A stretch of DNA of 64,000 nt from Marinagarivorans algicola (GCF_001292705.1 NZ_LGAK01000012.1:1-64000); one strand, 5' to 3'; positions 17,621 to 26,396 are shown, counted from the stretch's first letter. Numbers and translations: made by a program. The notes: a model not told the origin generated them from the sequence alone.

Positions 17621-18040
17621 TTGAACTATTTGCTGTTATTTTTGAGTGCCTTGGGCGCTGCTACGGTATTGCCCTTTTCATCAGAGGCGACGCTTTTATG
17701 GCTGTTGAGCGACGATTACGCGCCAGGGTGGTTATGGGGTATGGCGACTTTGGGCAATACGTTGGGCTCAGTCATTAATGCGCTGCTGGGCCGCTATTGT
17801 TTGCATTTTAAAGATCGGCGTTGGTTTCCGGTGAATAAGCGCCAGTTGGTGCGTAGCCAGCAGTGGTTTGCGCGCTATGGGTATTGGAGTTTGTTACTCG
17901 CGTGGCTGCCGGTTATAGGTGATGCATTAACACTGGCTGCAGGAGTGATGCGTGTGCGGTGGTGGCCCTTTATTGTTTTAGTCGCAGTGGGTAAGGGCGG
18001 GCGTTATGCGGCGGTAATTTTTGCTTGGCAGCAGATGTAA
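17621..18040 (+). CDS. yqaA: YqaA-family small membrane protein
   Basis: The 139-residue protein starts at TTG, 3 nt after the SPFH stop. It is a short relative of the DedA/SNARE-associated family with about four hydrophobic segments. Recognisable family features are the SSEATLLW turn near residues 21-28, the GNTLGSVINALLGRY helix (about 45-59) and LLAWLPVIGDALTLAAGVMR (about 91-110). DedA proteins work in lipid translocation and membrane homeostasis, but YqaA's function is not settled. Coupling to an SPFH gene suggests a shared membrane role; that is inference. Confidence 0.85.
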   Translation: MNYLLLFLSALGAATVLPFSSEATLLWLLSDDYAPGWLWGMATLGNTLGSVINALLGRYCLHFKDRRWFPVNKRQLVRSQQWFARYGYWSLLLAWLPVIGDALTLAAGVMRVRWWPFIVLVAVGKGGRYAAVIFAWQQM

Positions 18041-18172
18041 TTGGCACCCCTCTGCGCCTATGCTCTTACACCATCGCTTATACAAATGTATGCAGACCCA
18101 GTGGTTTCATACATGGTACGCCACCTTGTGATCAGGCATAATGCCGCCTTTATACATTAAAGACCGCTTATT

Positions 18173-18676
18173 ATGAAAAACAACGATATTCTACGCCGCT
18201 TGCGTTACACCTTTGACTTTAGTGATGACAAAGTCATGCGCTTATTCGCACTGGGCGGTTTAGAAGTAACGCGTGAGCAAATTAGTAACTGGCTCAAAAA
18301 AGACGACGACCCTCAGTACGTTACCCTTAACGATAAGCCTATGGCCACGTTTTTAAATGGCTTAATTATCGATAAGCGCGGTGCCCGCGAAGAGCAACCG
18401 CCAAAACCCGAACAGCGCTTAAATAACAATATGGTGTTGGTAAAGCTTAAAATTGCACTGAGCTTTAAAGCTGAAGATGTACTAGAAGTCTTAGCTTTAG
18501 CCGGTTTTAAATTGGGTAAACATGAGCTAAGTGCTTTTTTTAGAAAGGCCGGCCACAAGCAATATCGCGAATGTTTAGACCAAGTTTTACGTAATTTTTT
18601 ACAAGGTATTCAAATCAAATACCGCGATAAAACGCACGAAAAAGCGTTTGATTGGGGTGAGTTTGGAGAGTCATAA
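18173..18676 (+). CDS. yehS: DUF1456 family protein (YehS-like)
   Basis: The 167-residue cytosolic protein carries two similar DUF1456 repeats: about residues 1-60 (NNDILRRLRYTFDFSDDKVM) and about 85-150 (NNNMVLVKLKIALSFKAEDV). Each contains an NWLKKDDDPQY or FFRKAGHKQYR type motif where the strand passes into a helix. The family is widespread in gammaproteobacteria and has no established function. Charged linker residues separate the repeats. It stands alone, with a probable promoter in the 130 nt before it. Confidence 0.88.
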   Translation: MKNNDILRRLRYTFDFSDDKVMRLFALGGLEVTREQISNWLKKDDDPQYVTLNDKPMATFLNGLIIDKRGAREEQPPKPEQRLNNNMVLVKLKIALSFKAEDVLEVLALAGFKLGKHELSAFFRKAGHKQYRECLDQVLRNFLQGIQIKYRDKTHEKAFDWGEFGES

Positions 18677-18904
18677 TTGAGCGTCTTTTAATAGCCTGTA
18701 TTCAGGCTATGTGAGAGTGTAAACAGCTTGGCGTGAGTGTGGCTGGTTACAATGCCGAGAGCGAATATGTCCTTCTGTTTTTTTGGAGTTGTCTGCCCTT
18801 TGCTGCACTGAGTGACTGTCGCCCTCCTTGTGCGTCCATGCTGGGCTGGGCGTTATTTAGCGCTCTTGGTTTCTGCTTTGCTTGCCTTGCTGTTGTTATC
18901 GCTC

Positions 18905-19621
18905 TTAGCGGGTCATGCTGGCCACTTTGCGTTTAACCTTTCGGGCCATGCTAACCATAGGTTTAAACATGGCGTAGTTGTCAAAAAATGAAAGATTGTG
19001 TAAATCGGTTTTTGAGGCTCGCTGGTAACCTAAATTTACAGAGTAATAATACGCCTTGATATCACTATTTTGATGCATGATAGTATTGAGCGCGCCGTCA
19101 TAATGCATGGGGCCGCCATCGGGGTGGCCTGCGGGCCTATTTTTAATGTCTGTCAGGCATTGTATAAATTTACCGATAGCCTTGCCGTTAATGGCATAAA
19201 AGTGAGACAGTTGCATAGGTTCGCTAACGGACTTCCACTTTAAATCATTGGGCGTACTTTTGAGCGTGTGGCCAAAGTAAGCAATATCCCAATCCATTTT
19301 TTTTAAAGACTCAATCGCCTGATTGCCATAAGTATTAATGTGTTTAGAAAACTGTATGTCATCTTCTAAAATTAACACGTTACTGGCTTTTAAGTGTGCG
19401 GCTTCTTGTAATACCGTTAAGTGACTTAAAAAGCACCCTTGTACACCCGGGTTGGGGAACCCGTTAGCTTCTTTAGGTGCAATAGCATCAAAAAACTTTA
19501 CCGTGTTGGCGTTGATCTGGAAACCTTTTGCGCTGAATTCTGCGAGAGTCTCTTCGCGCCGGTCTTTTCTTGTTAGCATACTGATGATTCTTGCTTGATC
19601 AAAGTAGTCAATAACATTCAT
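18905..19621 (-). CDS. Glycosyltransferase family 25 (LPS biosynthesis type)
   Basis: The 238-residue protein matches the GT25 family, which adds sugars to lipopolysaccharide or lipooligosaccharide. Diagnostic pieces are the N-terminal RKDRREETLAEF, FFDAIAP (about 43-49), GCFLSHLTVLQEA (about 61-73) and the DxD-like LILEDDIQFS (about 82-91). A C-terminal YHYDGA-like MHYDGALNT and a basic tail (RKVKRKVASMTR) follow. No other LPS sugar genes are adjacent, so the acceptor is unknown. It is flanked by long non-coding stretches. Confidence 0.85.
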   Translation of the reverse strand: MNVIDYFDQARIISMLTRKDRREETLAEFSAKGFQINANTVKFFDAIAPKEANGFPNPGVQGCFLSHLTVLQEAAHLKASNVLILEDDIQFSKHINTYGNQAIESLKKMDWDIAYFGHTLKSTPNDLKWKSVSEPMQLSHFYAINGKAIGKFIQCLTDIKNRPAGHPDGGPMHYDGALNTIMHQNSDIKAYYYSVNLGYQRASKTDLHNLSFFDNYAMFKPMVSMARKVKRKVASMTR

Positions 19622-20099
19622 TGGTATGAGTCCTTATCGATTGCGGGCGTCGCCAAGACGGCGATGGTTTAAGTGCTTAGATTTTAAGTGCTTAGATTCA
19701 GGTGATTAGGTTTAGGTACTTAATGTGGTACTAGCGAAAGCGACCTGTAAAACACAAGTCCAGTACGGTGCATGTTATACAATTGTCTACTATCGCTTGT
19801 TAATGTGAAGTCGTTTAGTGGCTACACTATAAAGCGACACTCAGTAAACTCCAAGTGACACTCAAAAAACTATTACAGAGTAAAAGTATTTATTGCAATC
19901 GCTCGCTTGGAATGGAGGAGCAGGGGTGGCTTATGTTTAACGTGTTTGTCTGCATTGTGGGTCTTGATGAGGTTTTTACGTCGCTTGTTTTATTGTATTC
20001 TCCAGCAATTATTCATACACTTGATGGAGCAAGCAGCCGTATGGCCCTTCTTTTATGTCCCCAAAAAATATTTTTAAAACAAGGCTTATTCGCCTTTAA
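19622..20099. other. Long intergenic region with a tandem duplication
   Basis: I find no supported gene. A 15-nt unit TTAAGTGCTTAGATT is exactly doubled at 19669-19698, just upstream of the GT25 gene. A plus-strand open frame at 19855-20127 has no ribosome binding site and no family resemblance. Confidence 0.5.
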
Positions 20100-20219
20100 A
20101 GCACCGGCGGCTTTGGCGAGCAGGTGATTAGCACCGCGGCCGATGGGGCTTACTCTGTGGCGGTGGCAGATGGTGATGGTAATGGTATTGAGAGGTGTTC
20201 TCGGTCTCTAGACTTTTAG
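20100..20219 (+). pseudogene. Fragment of a secreted-type protein repeat
   Basis: A 39-residue frame with no start reads STGGFGEQVISTAADGAYSV, then AVADGDGNGIE before a stop. Gly/Asp-rich text with DGDGNGI is typical of calcium-binding linkers and adhesin-like repeats in large extracellular proteins. TAA precedes it directly. I read it as the relic of a lost gene; the rest cannot be traced nearby. Confidence 0.35.
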
Positions 20220-20455
20220 TGCAAACACGTGTGGCGATACACACCGTGGCACTAACCGCCGGTGCGCAAAATATGATTCCGAGGTCACGCCTTTCACGAC
20301 TACTGATAAAACGCCGCTCAATTTATGGTATCTGTCGATTGCACTCATATATTACATCTACATATTCATCTATAGCCCTTAAAGCCGCTAAAGCATCGAT
20401 GAAATACCTGCCCTGCTACTGTGGCTGTTAGAATGCCTGGGTTTTGGTCTGTGAT

Positions 20456-20483
20456 GATGGTTATACAATGATGGTTATACAAT
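20456..20483 (+). repeat. 14-nt perfect tandem duplication at the btuC start
   Basis: GATGGTTATACAAT occurs twice head to tail. The second unit supplies the first two bases of the btuC ATG, and the first unit creates an extra out-of-frame ATG 14 nt upstream (20468). Confidence 0.9.
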
Positions 20484-21570
20484 GCAACAACGTCTATTAA
20501 ACCTACCGGTTAACCTACACATAAGCCCGCGTAGTGTTCAGCAGTATTGGCCTTGGCTGATTGGCTTGGCGTGTGCGCTGCTGGCCATCTTGATATTGCT
20601 TGCGTTAACGGTGGGGGCCGTGGCGATTGAGCCTGCTAGTTTGTGGCAGTGGCTGCAAGCGCGTATACGTGGCCTTGCGGTGCAAGATAGTCAAACACAA
20701 TTAATTGTAGAGTCTTTGCGCTTGCCCAGAGCCCTGCTGGCTGCTGGCGTGGGGGCACTATTGGCTATTTGTGGCGCGGCAGCGCAAGGCTTATTTCGCA
20801 ACCCTTTGGCCGATCCGGCGTTAATTGGCGTTAGCGCCGGTGCGGCCGCAGGCGCCAGTTTAGTGATTGTGTTTTTAGGCAATACCTTGGTGGCAGGCTG
20901 GTTTGGCGTGTCGCTGATTTCGCTGGGAGCGTTTGCGGGGGCCATTGTGGTGGTGGTGGCGGTTTATCGGTTAGCGACCGACCGGCGCGGCGGCGCGACC
21001 TCGGTGGCAACAATGCTACTGGCTGGCGTAGCGTTTTCGTATTTGGCTGGCAGTTTATCTAACGTGCTTAAATTTATTTCTAATAATGACCAGCTGCGAC
21101 AATTAAGCTTGTGGCACATGGGCGGCTTGGAGGCGGCTAATTTTACCCAAGTGGCTTTGGTGGCCAGCGTACTAGCGCTAGTGGGCGTTAGCTTGTACCG
21201 GCAGCACAAAGCACTCAATGCTTTATTGCTGGGTGAGTCTGAGGCGCGGCATTTAGGGATCAATGTTAAGCGTGTTAAGAGCCGTATTATTGTGTGTATT
21301 GCAGCGGGCGTGGGTGTGGCGGTGGCGCTAAGCGGTGTGGTGGCTTTTATTGGTTTGGTGGTGCCGCATATTGTGCGCATGCTTTTGGGGCCTAATCATA
21401 AATATTTGCTGCCGATGAGTGCCTGCGTGGGCGCTATGTTGCTGGTGTTGGCCGATACGCTCGCCAGAACCCTTATTGCCCCCACCGAACTGCCAGTTGG
21501 TTTGATGACAGCGGTATTGGGTGCGCCAGTCTTTATCTCACTTTTGCGCCACCGCAAAGATTACCAATAA
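20482..21570 (+). CDS. btuC: FecCD-family ABC permease, vitamin B12 type
   Basis: The 362-residue inner-membrane protein has about ten hydrophobic segments. It carries the FecCD/BtuC marks RLPRALLAAGVGALLAICG (about 74-92), NPLADPALIGVSAGA (about 107-121) and the late GLVVPHIVRMLLGPNH (about 291-306), the region that contacts the ATPase. It should form the B12 channel with the ATPase encoded 34 nt downstream and the binding protein at 23250. Assignment to cobalamin rather than heme or siderophore rests on cobU and a BtuF-like gene in the same run. The N-terminal 20 residues are unusually long for the family. Confidence 0.88.
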   Translation: MQQRLLNLPVNLHISPRSVQQYWPWLIGLACALLAILILLALTVGAVAIEPASLWQWLQARIRGLAVQDSQTQLIVESLRLPRALLAAGVGALLAICGAAAQGLFRNPLADPALIGVSAGAAAGASLVIVFLGNTLVAGWFGVSLISLGAFAGAIVVVVAVYRLATDRRGGATSVATMLLAGVAFSYLAGSLSNVLKFISNNDQLRQLSLWHMGGLEAANFTQVALVASVLALVGVSLYRQHKALNALLLGESEARHLGINVKRVKSRIIVCIAAGVGVAVALSGVVAFIGLVVPHIVRMLLGPNHKYLLPMSACVGAMLLVLADTLARTLIAPTELPVGLMTAVLGAPVFISLLRHRKDYQ

Positions 21571-21604
21571 CAGAACACTGCAAGACAAAGGCTAAAGAGG
21601 TTGT

Positions 21605-22378
21605 GTGTTAGAGCTTAAAAATATTAGCGTTAAAAAAGGGGAGGCATTTATTGTCAGTGATGTAAGCCTTACCCTTAAAGCGGGTGAAATACTCAGTATT
21701 ATTGGGCCCAATGGCGCAGGCAAAAGTACGCTGATAAGTGCGATATTGGGTGATGTGTCGCTTGCGGCAGGGCAGATTCATTTTGCGCGCTCGCCGATAC
21801 AGCGCTGGCCCTTGCAAACGCGCGCATGCCATATGGCATGCTTGCCGCAAACCAGTGCGTTGAGCTTTCCTTTTACCGTAGAAGAGGTGGTGATGCTAGG
21901 CCGTGTACCGCATAGCAGTGGCGCTAAAGCAGACCGTATCATTGTTGAGCAAGCCATGGCACTTATGGATATAGGCTATTTGTATGGCCGCCCTTACACT
22001 GCACTGTCGGGGGGCGAAAAGCAACGCACGCAATTGGCGCGTGTTATGACACAAATATGGCGAACAGGCGATGCCGACCCACGGTTACTCATTTTGGATG
22101 AGCCGACGAGCAGTTTAGATTTAGGTCACAAGCAGCAGTTGATGGCAGCCGTTAAGTATTTTGCCGAGCAAGGGGTTGCGGTGTTGATGATCGAGCATGA
22201 TTTAGCGATGGTGGCCAACTACGCGCATCAATTGTTAGCGCTACAGTGCGGCCATACCGTGGCTTATGGTGCTGTAGAGTCACACCTTAGCGCAGCTTTA
22301 ATTAAAAAACTATTTGATGCCGATACGCAGGTGATTCGCCATGGTGGCGTGCTTAATGTTGTGAATTGTGAATTGTGA
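21605..22378 (+). CDS. btuD: ABC transporter ATP-binding protein, cobalamin/heme type
   Basis: The 257-residue ATPase starts at GTG. It shows Walker A GPNGAGKST (34-42), a Q-loop in LPQTSALSFPF, the signature LSGGE (134-138) and Walker B LLILDEP (161-167), with the switch His in IEHDLA. The FTVEEVV-LGR-PH and SGGE-QR-QLARV details resemble HmuV heme ATPases as much as BtuD. The neighbours (BtuC-type permease, CobU, BtuF-like protein) make B12 the more likely cargo. It drives import across the inner membrane. An 8-nt duplication (GTGAATTGTGAATTG) lies at its 3' end. Confidence 0.85.
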   Translation: MLELKNISVKKGEAFIVSDVSLTLKAGEILSIIGPNGAGKSTLISAILGDVSLAAGQIHFARSPIQRWPLQTRACHMACLPQTSALSFPFTVEEVVMLGRVPHSSGAKADRIIVEQAMALMDIGYLYGRPYTALSGGEKQRTQLARVMTQIWRTGDADPRLLILDEPTSSLDLGHKQQLMAAVKYFAEQGVAVLMIEHDLAMVANYAHQLLALQCGHTVAYGAVESHLSAALIKKLFDADTQVIRHGGVLNVVNCEL

Positions 22379-22399
22379 ATTTTTAAATAAGGAGGCCAT

Positions 22400-22924
22400 G
22401 TGTCTTGTGCGTTAATTTTAGGCGGAGCTCGCAGTGGTAAAAGCCGAATTGCCGAGGCGCGTGCCTTGGCTACCGGCGGGCAACCGTGGTATATCGCGAC
22501 AGCTTGGGGCGCCGATACTCACGATGGCGATATCGAGATGCAGCAGCGGGTCGCTCAGCATAAAAAAGACCGTGGTGACGCGTGGCAGTTAATTGAAGAG
22601 CAAACCGCTTTGAGTGGCGCGCTGCGCAGTATTGATCAGCCTGGGCGCATTATTTTGGTCGATTGCTTAACACTGTGGCTAAATAACTGTTTGCATCACA
22701 AATGCTGGCTAGAACAGCGGCAGGCGCTACTGGATTGTTTACCAGCGTTAACGGCGGATGTGATTTTTGTGAGCAACGAAGTCGGCTCGGGCATTGTGCC
22801 GCTAGGCGCGCTAAGCCGTACATTTGCCGACGAGGCGGGCTGGTTAAATCAGCGGGTTGCCGAGCATTGTGAGCGCGTTGATTTGGTGGTTGCTGGGCTC
22901 GAAATGCGATTAAAGTCGCCCTAA
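22400..22924 (+). CDS. cobU: Adenosylcobinamide kinase / adenosylcobinamide-phosphate guanylyltransferase
   Basis: The 174-residue cytosolic enzyme phosphorylates adenosylcobinamide and then transfers GMP to it, part of nucleotide-loop assembly and cobinamide salvage. The P-loop GGARSGKS spans 8-15. RVAQHKKDRG (about 50-59) carries the His that takes the GMP, and VDCLTLWLNN and FVSNEVGSGIVP are family blocks. It starts at GTG after an AAGGAGG ribosome binding site, 21 nt past btuD. The partners cobS, cobT and cobC are not in this window. Confidence 0.95.
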   Translation: MSCALILGGARSGKSRIAEARALATGGQPWYIATAWGADTHDGDIEMQQRVAQHKKDRGDAWQLIEEQTALSGALRSIDQPGRIILVDCLTLWLNNCLHHKCWLEQRQALLDCLPALTADVIFVSNEVGSGIVPLGALSRTFADEAGWLNQRVAEHCERVDLVVAGLEMRLKSP

Positions 22925-22962
22925 AAAAGCACAATATAAAAAGCAGAATTTTGGCGTACGCT

Positions 22963-23160
22963 GAATGGTTTGAGTGCTAAGGGACAAGGAAAAAATACAT
23001 TATCCAATAATACTTGTTTTCTGCTTCCTCTGCTCGACATTATGCTCCTGCAATGTCTAGTAAGGGGCTCCTGCCCCGATGCGTTGCTCAAAGCGTTACA
23101 TGCCCCGGCATGCGCCCCTTCGAGCGCCTTGCCGAGAAAACAGAATCCTACGCCTAATTG
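22963..23160 (+). repeat. Dispersed repeat family 1, copy 2 (longer form)
   Basis: This copy fills almost the whole cobU-btuF gap and aligns with the minus strand of 16212-16365. TGTTTTCT (23015-23022) and AGAAAACA (23135-23142) are the inverted ends. The interior can fold further: GGGGC-TCCT-GCCCC (near 23063-23076) and AAGGGGC pairing with GCCCCTT. A plus-strand frame across it is not conserved in copy 1, which argues against coding. It could affect btuF expression as an RNA structure. Confidence 0.7.
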
Positions 23161-23249
23161 GACAAACTATTATTGCCTCGCCCCTAAGGCTTGATACTTT
23201 GCCGGCTTGTTAAACGCAATATTGATGATAAAAAAGGTATAACTTTAAA

Positions 23250-24203
23250 ATGAAACGAATGATCTTTTTGCGCGGCATAAGTGCGGTGCTCATACTGGGC
23301 TTGAGCTTTTTAGGTATGAGTGTAGCGCTGCAAGCGGCCGAAGCCGATACTGAAGCGAGTACCCCAGCGAGTGCCAAAGTCAGTGCGGGCATATCCGTGG
23401 TGGATTATGCCGGCCGCAAGGTAGCCTTAAAAGCACCGGCGGCGCGCATTGTGGCATTGGCGCCGCATATTGTTGAAAACCTATTTGCTGCGGATGCAGG
23501 CAGCCGAGTTGTGGGGGTTGTCGATTATTGTGATTACCCCGAGCAAGCCAAAAAAATACCCAAAGTCGGCGCCATTAGTACCCACAGTCTAGAGGCCATT
23601 ATTGCACTTAAACCTGACTTGGTGGTGGTGTGGGGCTCGCTAGGTGGCGCTAAAATACTGCCAAAACTCGAGGCACTGGGTTTAACCGCCTATGTAAGCG
23701 ACCCGCATACGTTACCTGATGTAGCACGCTCAATACGTGATTATGGGCTGTTGGCGGGTACATTGGCACAAGCTGAACAAGCGGCCAGCGCTTACGAGCA
23801 GCAGCTGCGCACTTTAACCGTTGATTACCAGCAAAAAAAGCCGGTCAGCGTGCTGTACCAGGTGTGGTATCAGCCTTTGCAAACCTTAAATGACAAGCAC
23901 ATTATTAGCGATGTTATTAGGTTGTGCGGTGGGCGCAATGCCTTTGGTGATGCGCCAACACTAGCGCCTAAAATTAGTATTGAGTCGGTAATTGCGCGCA
24001 ACCCTGATGCCATTATTGCCAGTGGCATGGGCGAGGCCAGACCAGATTGGCTAGATAATTGGCTGGCGTGGTCGAGCTTGACGGCGGTTAAAAATAAGCA
24101 TTTGTTTTTTGTGCCCCCCGATCTTATTCAGCGGCACACACCACGTATACTGCAAGGTGCCCAATTAATGTGTGATCAGCTAGAGCAAGTAAGGCTTGAA
24201 TAA
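23250..24203 (+). CDS. btuF: Periplasmic cobalamin-binding protein
   Basis: The 317-residue precursor has a signal peptide (about 1-30), then a class III binding-protein fold with two lobes joined by a long helix. Family text includes RIVALAPHIVENLFAADAG (about 66-84), VVGVVDYCDYP, LEAIIALKPDLVVVWGS and the later NDKHIISDVIRLCGGRNAF (about 207-225). It should catch B12 in the periplasm and pass it to BtuCD. The gene is separated from cobU by a 325-nt gap filled by a repeat element. I did not find a cobalamin riboswitch before it or before btuC. Confidence 0.9.
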   Translation: MKRMIFLRGISAVLILGLSFLGMSVALQAAEADTEASTPASAKVSAGISVVDYAGRKVALKAPAARIVALAPHIVENLFAADAGSRVVGVVDYCDYPEQAKKIPKVGAISTHSLEAIIALKPDLVVVWGSLGGAKILPKLEALGLTAYVSDPHTLPDVARSIRDYGLLAGTLAQAEQAASAYEQQLRTLTVDYQQKKPVSVLYQVWYQPLQTLNDKHIISDVIRLCGGRNAFGDAPTLAPKISIESVIARNPDAIIASGMGEARPDWLDNWLAWSSLTAVKNKHLFFVPPDLIQRHTPRILQGAQLMCDQLEQVRLE

Positions 24204-24367
24204 ATTGATGGCGGCTTGCTAGGTGGGGCGACTATTTATAGTGTTTGATGTGCTGCAAGGTGGATGTGAGCGCTCACTTACTGCTGGCGCTTTAAAGGTA
24301 TTCACACACCGACGATGCTTGGATATAAATGGCGGCTGGTGAGTTAACGACGACTTTGGCGAGCTAG

Positions 24368-24883
24368 TTAGTGCTCTTGTGAGTTAACAAGCGGAGTGCT
24401 GTGTCGATACATCGAGTCAATAAAGGCGTAATAGCGCGAATTGTTGGCGATGTTTTCTTGGTGGTTATGGCTAATACTGCCGCCAGTCCACTCAATAATC
24501 GCCCTTGAAAATACCTGCTGGGTATCTTCTGACTCAGCCATGCAAATTACTTGTAAGCGTTCGAGTTCAAGGCCAAATGCACAGCTAAGCTCGGTAATGA
24601 AGCGTGTCATAGAGTATGACGGGCCAAAGGCCTGATAAACAAAGTTGGGAATAAAGACGTAGTCAGTGCCCGACATGGGGGTAATACGCAGTTCCTGCCA
24701 TAGGCTTAAAGGGTTGTTGAGTTCGTCTTGGAGTGCTTGCAGTTGGTCGGGGAGTGGCTCGGTTTGATTTAACAAGCCACCGGTGGTGTAAAGCTGCGGA
24801 TTGTAGGTGTCTTGTTCTTGCGGAGTGGATGAGTCAGCGGTTAACGAGTGATCAGCGGTGGTGCGAGTAAAGCGTGAGTTCAT
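24368..24883 (-). CDS. Hypothetical protein, 171 residues
   Basis: I do not recognise this protein. I chose the ATG at 24883 because GAGG lies 8 nt before it; the frame is open to a TTG at 24910. The first 50 residues are polar and probably disordered. The rest has a mixed helix/strand pattern with FIPNFVYQAFG (about 78-88), a Cys-containing helix LSCAFGLELERLQVICMAES and IIEWTGGSISHNHQENI (about 130-146). There is no signal peptide or membrane segment. It stands alone and convergent to btuF with about 165 nt between them. Confidence 0.6.
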   Translation of the reverse strand: MNSRFTRTTADHSLTADSSTPQEQDTYNPQLYTTGGLLNQTEPLPDQLQALQDELNNPLSLWQELRITPMSGTDYVFIPNFVYQAFGPSYSMTRFITELSCAFGLELERLQVICMAESEDTQQVFSRAIIEWTGGSISHNHQENIANNSRYYAFIDSMYRHSTPLVNSQEH

Positions 24884-25216
24884 GGCACTGGCCTCTATAT
24901 TCTTTATCAATGAGCGTTTTGTTGAGATGCATAACCGCTAAAGGGTACTTCGTATGGGGTGCTATTTAAGTGTGACATCTTAAGTGGGTATGTCTAGGTG
25001 CTTTTGGCGATGTAGTTGCGATAGAGTACTCAAAATTGTATGTTTTTTGAATGGGCAAAAGACGGTTATCCAGTCGGCCAGATTAATGGTAATAACACGC
25101 TAACCCGTTATGACGTTCGCTCATCAAGGTGCCCGCGATCAACAGCAACGATTGAGTGCATGCTGAGGCTATAGAGGCTAAAATGCCTTTCCTTTTCCGT
25201 AAGAGATACCGATTGT
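24884..25216. other. Divergent intergenic region before mrp
   Basis: About 330 nt with no gene. A weak plus-strand promoter-like pair, TTGCGA (25016) and TATGTT (25039) with 17-nt spacing, matches consensus in four of six bases at each box; it is far from mrp and unproven. No terminator or repeat is visible. Confidence 0.35.
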
Positions 25217-26335
25217 ATGGCTACTTACCAACGCCCACTTCAAGCCCCAGAATCGATGACCGAAAAATTGTGGTCTTTATTAACATCGGTACCTGTATTA
25301 CAGGGCTTTGATGCCAATTGTGCCGATATTTGTATCGCTGCGACACAGGAGGGCAGCCGTTGCTCTTTAGTATTGCAATTGCCACACTGGCTTAAAAACC
25401 AAGAGTCGCGTATTCAGGCGGCACTCAATACGGCTTTTGCGAGTGATTATAGCGCCGTTAATATCCAGTACGAGTGGCTTGAAATGACACCGGCCCTAAC
25501 CGCTGGGCGCGAGCCTATTGCTGGGGTTAAGCATATTCTTGCGATCGCCTCGGGCAAAGGTGGGGTAGGCAAGTCGACAACGGCAGTTAACTTAGCGTTG
25601 GCACTGCAAACGCTTGGCGCTAAAGTGGGTATGTTAGATGCCGATGTGTATGGCCCTAGCCAAACGGTTATGCTTAATATTGAAGGCGCACGCCCCGAAA
25701 TGCTCGAAGGCAAGCGCATGAACCCGGTTATGTCACCTTATGGTATTGCGGCCATTGGGATGGGCAATTTGGTGAGTGAGAATACACCCATGGCATGGCG
25801 CGGTCCCATGGCAACTGGCGCGCTGCAGCAAATGCTAAGACACACGCAGTGGAGTGACTTAGATTTTTTAATCATTGATATGCCGCCAGGCACCGGCGAT
25901 ATCCAGCTAACCTTGGCGCAAACTGTCCCAGTAAGTGGCAGTGTAATTGTGACTACGCCACAAGATATCGCTTTACTTGATGCCAAAAAAGGTATTGAGC
26001 TGTTTCGCAAAGTAAATATTGATGTATTAGGTGTTATTGAAAATATGGCGACACATACGTGTACGCAATGTGGTCATCAAGAGGCCATATTTGGTGAAGC
26101 TGGCGGCGCGTTATTGGCTGAGCAATACGACACGTGCGTGCTGGGCCGCTTGCCATTAAAACTGGCTATTCGCCACGATGCCGATAGCGGCAAGCCTTCG
26201 GTTGCGGCCGACCCTAACAGTGTAGAAAGCCGAGCTTATATTGCTGCGGCGCAGGCCACGGTTTTGCAATTATTTTTAAATCATGTGGTTGCTGGCAATG
26301 CTAGCGGCCCCTCAATTACAGCAAGCGATGATTAA
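25217..26335 (+). CDS. mrp: Iron-sulfur cluster carrier protein Mrp/ApbC
   Basis: The 372-residue cytosolic P-loop ATPase binds and transfers iron-sulfur clusters. A MIP18-like N-terminal part (about 1-85) precedes the deviant Walker A GKGGVGKS (113-120), then DADVYGPSQ, the switch IIDMPPGTGD and the cluster-binding Cys pair in CTQCGH. The length matches the family. A Ser/Ala-rich tail ends the protein. dcd follows after 61 nt, as in Pseudomonas and relatives, so the two may be co-transcribed. Confidence 0.96.
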   Translation: MATYQRPLQAPESMTEKLWSLLTSVPVLQGFDANCADICIAATQEGSRCSLVLQLPHWLKNQESRIQAALNTAFASDYSAVNIQYEWLEMTPALTAGREPIAGVKHILAIASGKGGVGKSTTAVNLALALQTLGAKVGMLDADVYGPSQTVMLNIEGARPEMLEGKRMNPVMSPYGIAAIGMGNLVSENTPMAWRGPMATGALQQMLRHTQWSDLDFLIIDMPPGTGDIQLTLAQTVPVSGSVIVTTPQDIALLDAKKGIELFRKVNIDVLGVIENMATHTCTQCGHQEAIFGEAGGALLAEQYDTCVLGRLPLKLAIRHDADSGKPSVAADPNSVESRAYIAAAQATVLQLFLNHVVAGNASGPSITASDD

Positions 26336-26396
26336 TTGCTTGGCTGAGTAGGGGTTTCAATTATTATGGCAGTCTTAAAATTAAGTGGAGTAAAAA

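Noticed and set aside
18733-18936. 67-residue Cys-rich hydrophobic open frame
   Set aside because: It overlaps the 3' end of the GT25 gene on the opposite strand and has neither a ribosome binding site nor similarity.
19855-20127. 90-residue plus-strand open frame between the GT25 gene and btuC
   Set aside because: It has no ribosome binding site, unusual composition with scattered Cys and no family resemblance; the neighbouring relic at 20100-20219 uses another frame.
22963-23160. Cobalamin riboswitch before btuF
   Set aside because: The B12-box-type core was not found, and the same sequence family occurs next to the unrelated gpmI gene.
22970-23194. 74-residue plus-strand open frame between cobU and btuF
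   Set aside because: It coincides with repeat family 1, and the frame is not preserved in the other copy.
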